Of a stretch of DNA of 7,335 bases, positions 5,571-7,335 are shown piece after piece (the stretch's first letter is position 1; the number at the start of each line of letters is the position of its first letter). This DNA comes from Gammaproteobacteria bacterium (GTDB lineage: Bacteria > Pseudomonadota > Gammaproteobacteria > Eutrophobiales > Eutrophobiaceae), in the NCBI GenBank assembly GCA_004356415.1, contig SMWN01000018.1, positions 1 to 7,335 of the forward strand, written 5' to 3'. The position numbers were made by a program, and so were the translations under genes. Under the pieces are notes generated by a model. That model was not told the DNA's origin and made no database searches. It saw nothing but the letters and a program-made list of their open reading frames with translations.

Positions 5571-5576
5571 AGGAAG
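5571..5576 (+). promoter_or_regulatory. Ribosome binding site that supports a TTG start
   Basis: AGGAAG lies eight bases before the TTG at 5585. The reading frame has a TAA at 5567-5569, so no ATG can lie further upstream. The first in-frame ATG is codon 25, inside the membrane segment. Confidence 0.7.
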
Positions 5577-5584
5577 CTGGTTTA

Positions 5585-6586
5585 TTGGCAGCGGCAACGA
5601 CAAAGCCACTAATAACGCCGACAGATCGTTTCGGTCTGACATTTTGTCTCGCTGTCATGGCACATGGCATTCTTGTACTGGGTGTCACATTTGCCCCCGA
5701 AGATATGCCGCAATCCCGTTACGAGACCATGGAGATCATTCTCGTCCAGCAGCAAAGTGAAGCACCAGAAGATGCGAAGATTCTCGCGCAAGCAAATCTT
5801 GAAGGTGGTGGAGATGTCTCAGAACACGTGAGTCCAACAACACCATTGCCTGCACCATTCCCTCAGGAAAAACCGGAAATCGCAACGCCACCCCCTGCTG
5901 AATCACAGCCCCCTGCTGAATCTGCAGCAAATTCACCAGAGCTTGTCACAGAATCAGAACCCGAACCTGCAGAAGTTGTTGAACAAATCGCTGTTGAATC
6001 GACAGAGGCAGATGAGCGATTGGCAGAAAAGGTTGACCTGAAATCAGAAGAAGCAAAACCGGTTGAAGAAATTGCAGAGCAACAAAAACCGGAAGAAAAC
6101 GTTAGCGACAAAATAATTCCTGAAAAACCAGAGATCCCCCCGACCCCAAGCGCAATAACCCTGATGGCGAATAGCTTTAAGATAGCTTCTCTGAGTGCTG
6201 AAATACGACGCAAACTTCAGGCAAAAGCTGAGCGTCCAAGAAGAAAATTTATTTCAGCCAGTACCAAAGAGTATAAATATGCGGCCTATATGGAAGCCTG
6301 GCGTTCAAAGGTAGAACGCGTGGGTAATTTAAATTACCCCGATGCAGCTCGAAAACAAAAAATATCTGGCAGTTTGATTCTTGATGTTGCACTAAACAAA
6401 GATGGCTCCATAAACGAGGTGACCATACGACGTTCTTCGGGCTATAAAATACTGGATGATGCCGCTATACGTATTGTTGAACTTGCCTCGCCATATTCTC
6501 CATTCCCGGTAAAAATTCGCGAAGAAACGGACATCCTGCACATCACACGGACGTGGCAATTCCTCAATAGCAATCGATTTAGATAA
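5585..6586 (+). CDS. tonB: TonB-family energy transducer (TonB3-like by position)
   Basis: The product is 333 residues with an N-terminal membrane anchor (about 15-37) containing His27. This histidine resembles the TonB transmembrane histidine needed for coupling to ExbB/ExbD. A long periplasmic linker (about 55-190) is rich in Pro and Glu rather than the Lys-Pro repeats of classical TonB. The C-terminal TonB domain covers about 235-327, with YPDAARKQKISGSLILDVAL, RRSSGYKILDDAA and ILHITRTWQF. TonB proteins carry proton-motive energy from the inner membrane to outer-membrane partners. No exbB or exbD is in the window. In Pseudomonas aeruginosa the gene in this slot between gshB and algH is tonB3, linked to twitching motility, so a function other than iron uptake is possible. 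The start is TTG with a good ribosome site. yqgE begins 45 bases downstream. Confidence 0.9.
   Translation: MAAATTKPLITPTDRFGLTFCLAVMAHGILVLGVTFAPEDMPQSRYETMEIILVQQQSEAPEDAKILAQANLEGGGDVSEHVSPTTPLPAPFPQEKPEIATPPPAESQPPAESAANSPELVTESEPEPAEVVEQIAVESTEADERLAEKVDLKSEEAKPVEEIAEQQKPEENVSDKIIPEKPEIPPTPSAITLMANSFKIASLSAEIRRKLQAKAERPRRKFISASTKEYKYAAYMEAWRSKVERVGNLNYPDAARKQKISGSLILDVALNKDGSINEVTIRRSSGYKILDDAAIRIVELASPYSPFPVKIREETDILHITRTWQFLNSNRFR
5891..5922 (+). repeat. Short tandem repeat in the TonB linker
   Basis: The 14-base word CCCCCTGCTGAATC occurs twice with an 18-base period (5891-5904 and 5909-5922), encoding PPPAES-QPPAES. This is an in-frame repeat of six codons in a low-complexity linker, where length changes are usually tolerated. 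Confidence 0.75.
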
Positions 6587-6631
6587 AATTCATACTTGTA
6601 GTTTTCCCCGTAGTTAAAGATACTAGACACT

Positions 6632-7192
6632 ATGGATTCAATGAATCTAACGCATCATTTCCTGATAGCCATGCCGGGGCTATATGACCCTAATTTTTAC
6701 CATACGGTGACCTACATCTATTCACACGATGAAAAAGGTGCCATGGGAATTGTTATTAACAGGCCCCTGAATTTAGTCCTTGGAGAAGTCCTGGAGCAGA
6801 TGGACATTACATTCGGAGACGAAATTGCCAGGGACACACCAATTTATGATGGCGGACCAGTGCAGTCTGATCGGGGCTTCGTTCTACACCGATACCATCA
6901 GGACTGGAATTCATCGCTGAGGGTGAATGAGCAAATAAGCGTTGCCACATCTGTGGATATTCTCGCTGCAATCGCAAATGGCAAAGGACCAGAAAGTACC
7001 CTCATCGCACTGGGCTACGCGGGTTGGTCAGCAGGCCAACTCGAAAAAGAAATGCAGGAAAACATTTGGTTAAGTGGTCCGGCAGAATCACATATCATCT
7101 TTGACACGCCAGTAGAACAACGATGGAATTCTGCTGCCAATCTTTTGGGTATAGATATGGATCAACTCTCACCTGATGTCGGACACGCGTGA
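6632..7192 (+). CDS. yqgE: YqgE/AlgH family protein
   Basis: The product is 186 residues, against 187 in E. coli YqgE, and has the complete family signature. NLTHHFLIAMPGLYDPNF lies at the N-terminus, then GAMGIVINRPL, GGPVQSDRGFVLHR, LIALGYAGWSAGQLEKE and NIWLSGPAE, with GHA at the C-terminus. The family is cytosolic and its molecular function is not established. The Pseudomonas member AlgH was named for an effect on alginate production. The start could be the ATG at 6632 or the one three codons later at 6641, which gives the MNLTHHF start seen in E. coli-like homologues (MNLQHHF). Ribosome sites are weak for both. The last 17 bases overlap the start of ruvX, a very common pairing in proteobacteria. 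Confidence 0.95.
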   Translation: MDSMNLTHHFLIAMPGLYDPNFYHTVTYIYSHDEKGAMGIVINRPLNLVLGEVLEQMDITFGDEIARDTPIYDGGPVQSDRGFVLHRYHQDWNSSLRVNEQISVATSVDILAAIANGKGPESTLIALGYAGWSAGQLEKEMQENIWLSGPAESHIIFDTPVEQRWNSAANLLGIDMDQLSPDVGHA

Positions 7193-7335
7193 AATTAATA
7201 CGCTATTGTGTTTTGATTTTGGTACAAAGCGTATCGGCGTTGCTGTTGGACAGTTCATTACACAAACAGCCACCCCTTTAGAAACAGTTAAGAATAAAAA
7301 CAAGCGGCCTGACTGGGATCATATCAAACGCCTAA
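7176..7335 (+). CDS. ruvX: RuvX/YqgF, Holliday junction resolvase-like RNase H-fold protein (partial)
   Basis: The first 53 codons are present, out of roughly 140-150 in the family; the rest lies beyond the right edge. MSDTREINTLLCFDFGTKRI includes the first catalytic-type aspartate of the RNase H fold (Asp14, in FDFGTKRIGVAVG). TATPLETV and RPDWDHIKRL follow, as in the family. The protein was predicted to be a Holliday junction resolvase, and the E. coli member has been linked to 16S rRNA 5'-end maturation. The ATG lies inside yqgE in another frame, with a 17-base overlap and no strong ribosome site, so coupling to yqgE translation is likely. Confidence 0.93.
   Translation, partial: MSDTREINTLLCFDFGTKRIGVAVGQFITQTATPLETVKNKNKRPDWDHIKRL

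Noticed and set aside
5863..6213. 116-residue serine/alanine-rich minus-strand frame
   Set aside because: It is the antisense shadow of the low-complexity Glu/Pro linker of the TonB-type gene.

Overview
The window looks like chromosomal DNA of a gammaproteobacterium of moderate GC content. The evidence is a hemC-hemD-hemX-hemY heme operon on the minus strand next to a plus-strand gshB, tonB-type gene, algH/yqgE and ruvX/yqgF series. That second order is the one known from Pseudomonas and related groups. No gene present fixes the genus.

Layout. Positions 1-3757 (minus strand) hold hemC (start 3757), hemD, hemX and the first 266 codons of hemY, which runs off the left edge. hemD, hemX and hemY are packed as TGA-ATG (no gap) and ATGA (4-base overlap), so they are very probably one transcript. 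HemC and HemD make uroporphyrinogen III from porphobilinogen. HemX and HemY are membrane-anchored accessory proteins encoded with them. Positions 4580-7335 (plus strand) hold gshB (glutathione synthetase), a TonB-family energy transducer starting at TTG, yqgE/algH, and the first 53 codons of ruvX, which overlaps yqgE by 17 bases.

The 822 bases between the divergent hemC and gshB starts contain no convincing protein gene but are highly structured. A cassette of about 591 bases (3789-4379) is bounded by 31-base terminal inverted repeats that match at 28 of 31 positions. Inside lie seven units of a repeated design. A short hairpin A has a 6-base loop of the form ANGGAY, and in most units it is followed after 8 or 9 bases by a second hairpin B whose loop also exposes GGA. 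Stem sequences differ between units but keep their pairing, while the GGA loops stay constant, and only plus-strand RNA carries GGA in the loops. This resembles the TwoAYGGAY RNA motif and the hairpin-GGA sites bound by CsrA/RsmA. One unit contains ACAGGGAUGU, which matches the core of the CsrA SELEX consensus. I see no clear promoter or terminator for a discrete small RNA, so a dispersed MITE-like repeat, a CsrA-sponge RNA, or both remain possible.

The outer edge of the left inverted repeat also completes a perfect TATAAT upstream of hemC, so the cassette may shape heme operon transcription. On the gshB side, a 9-base perfect dyad (4440-4460) overlaps a weak promoter-like pair.
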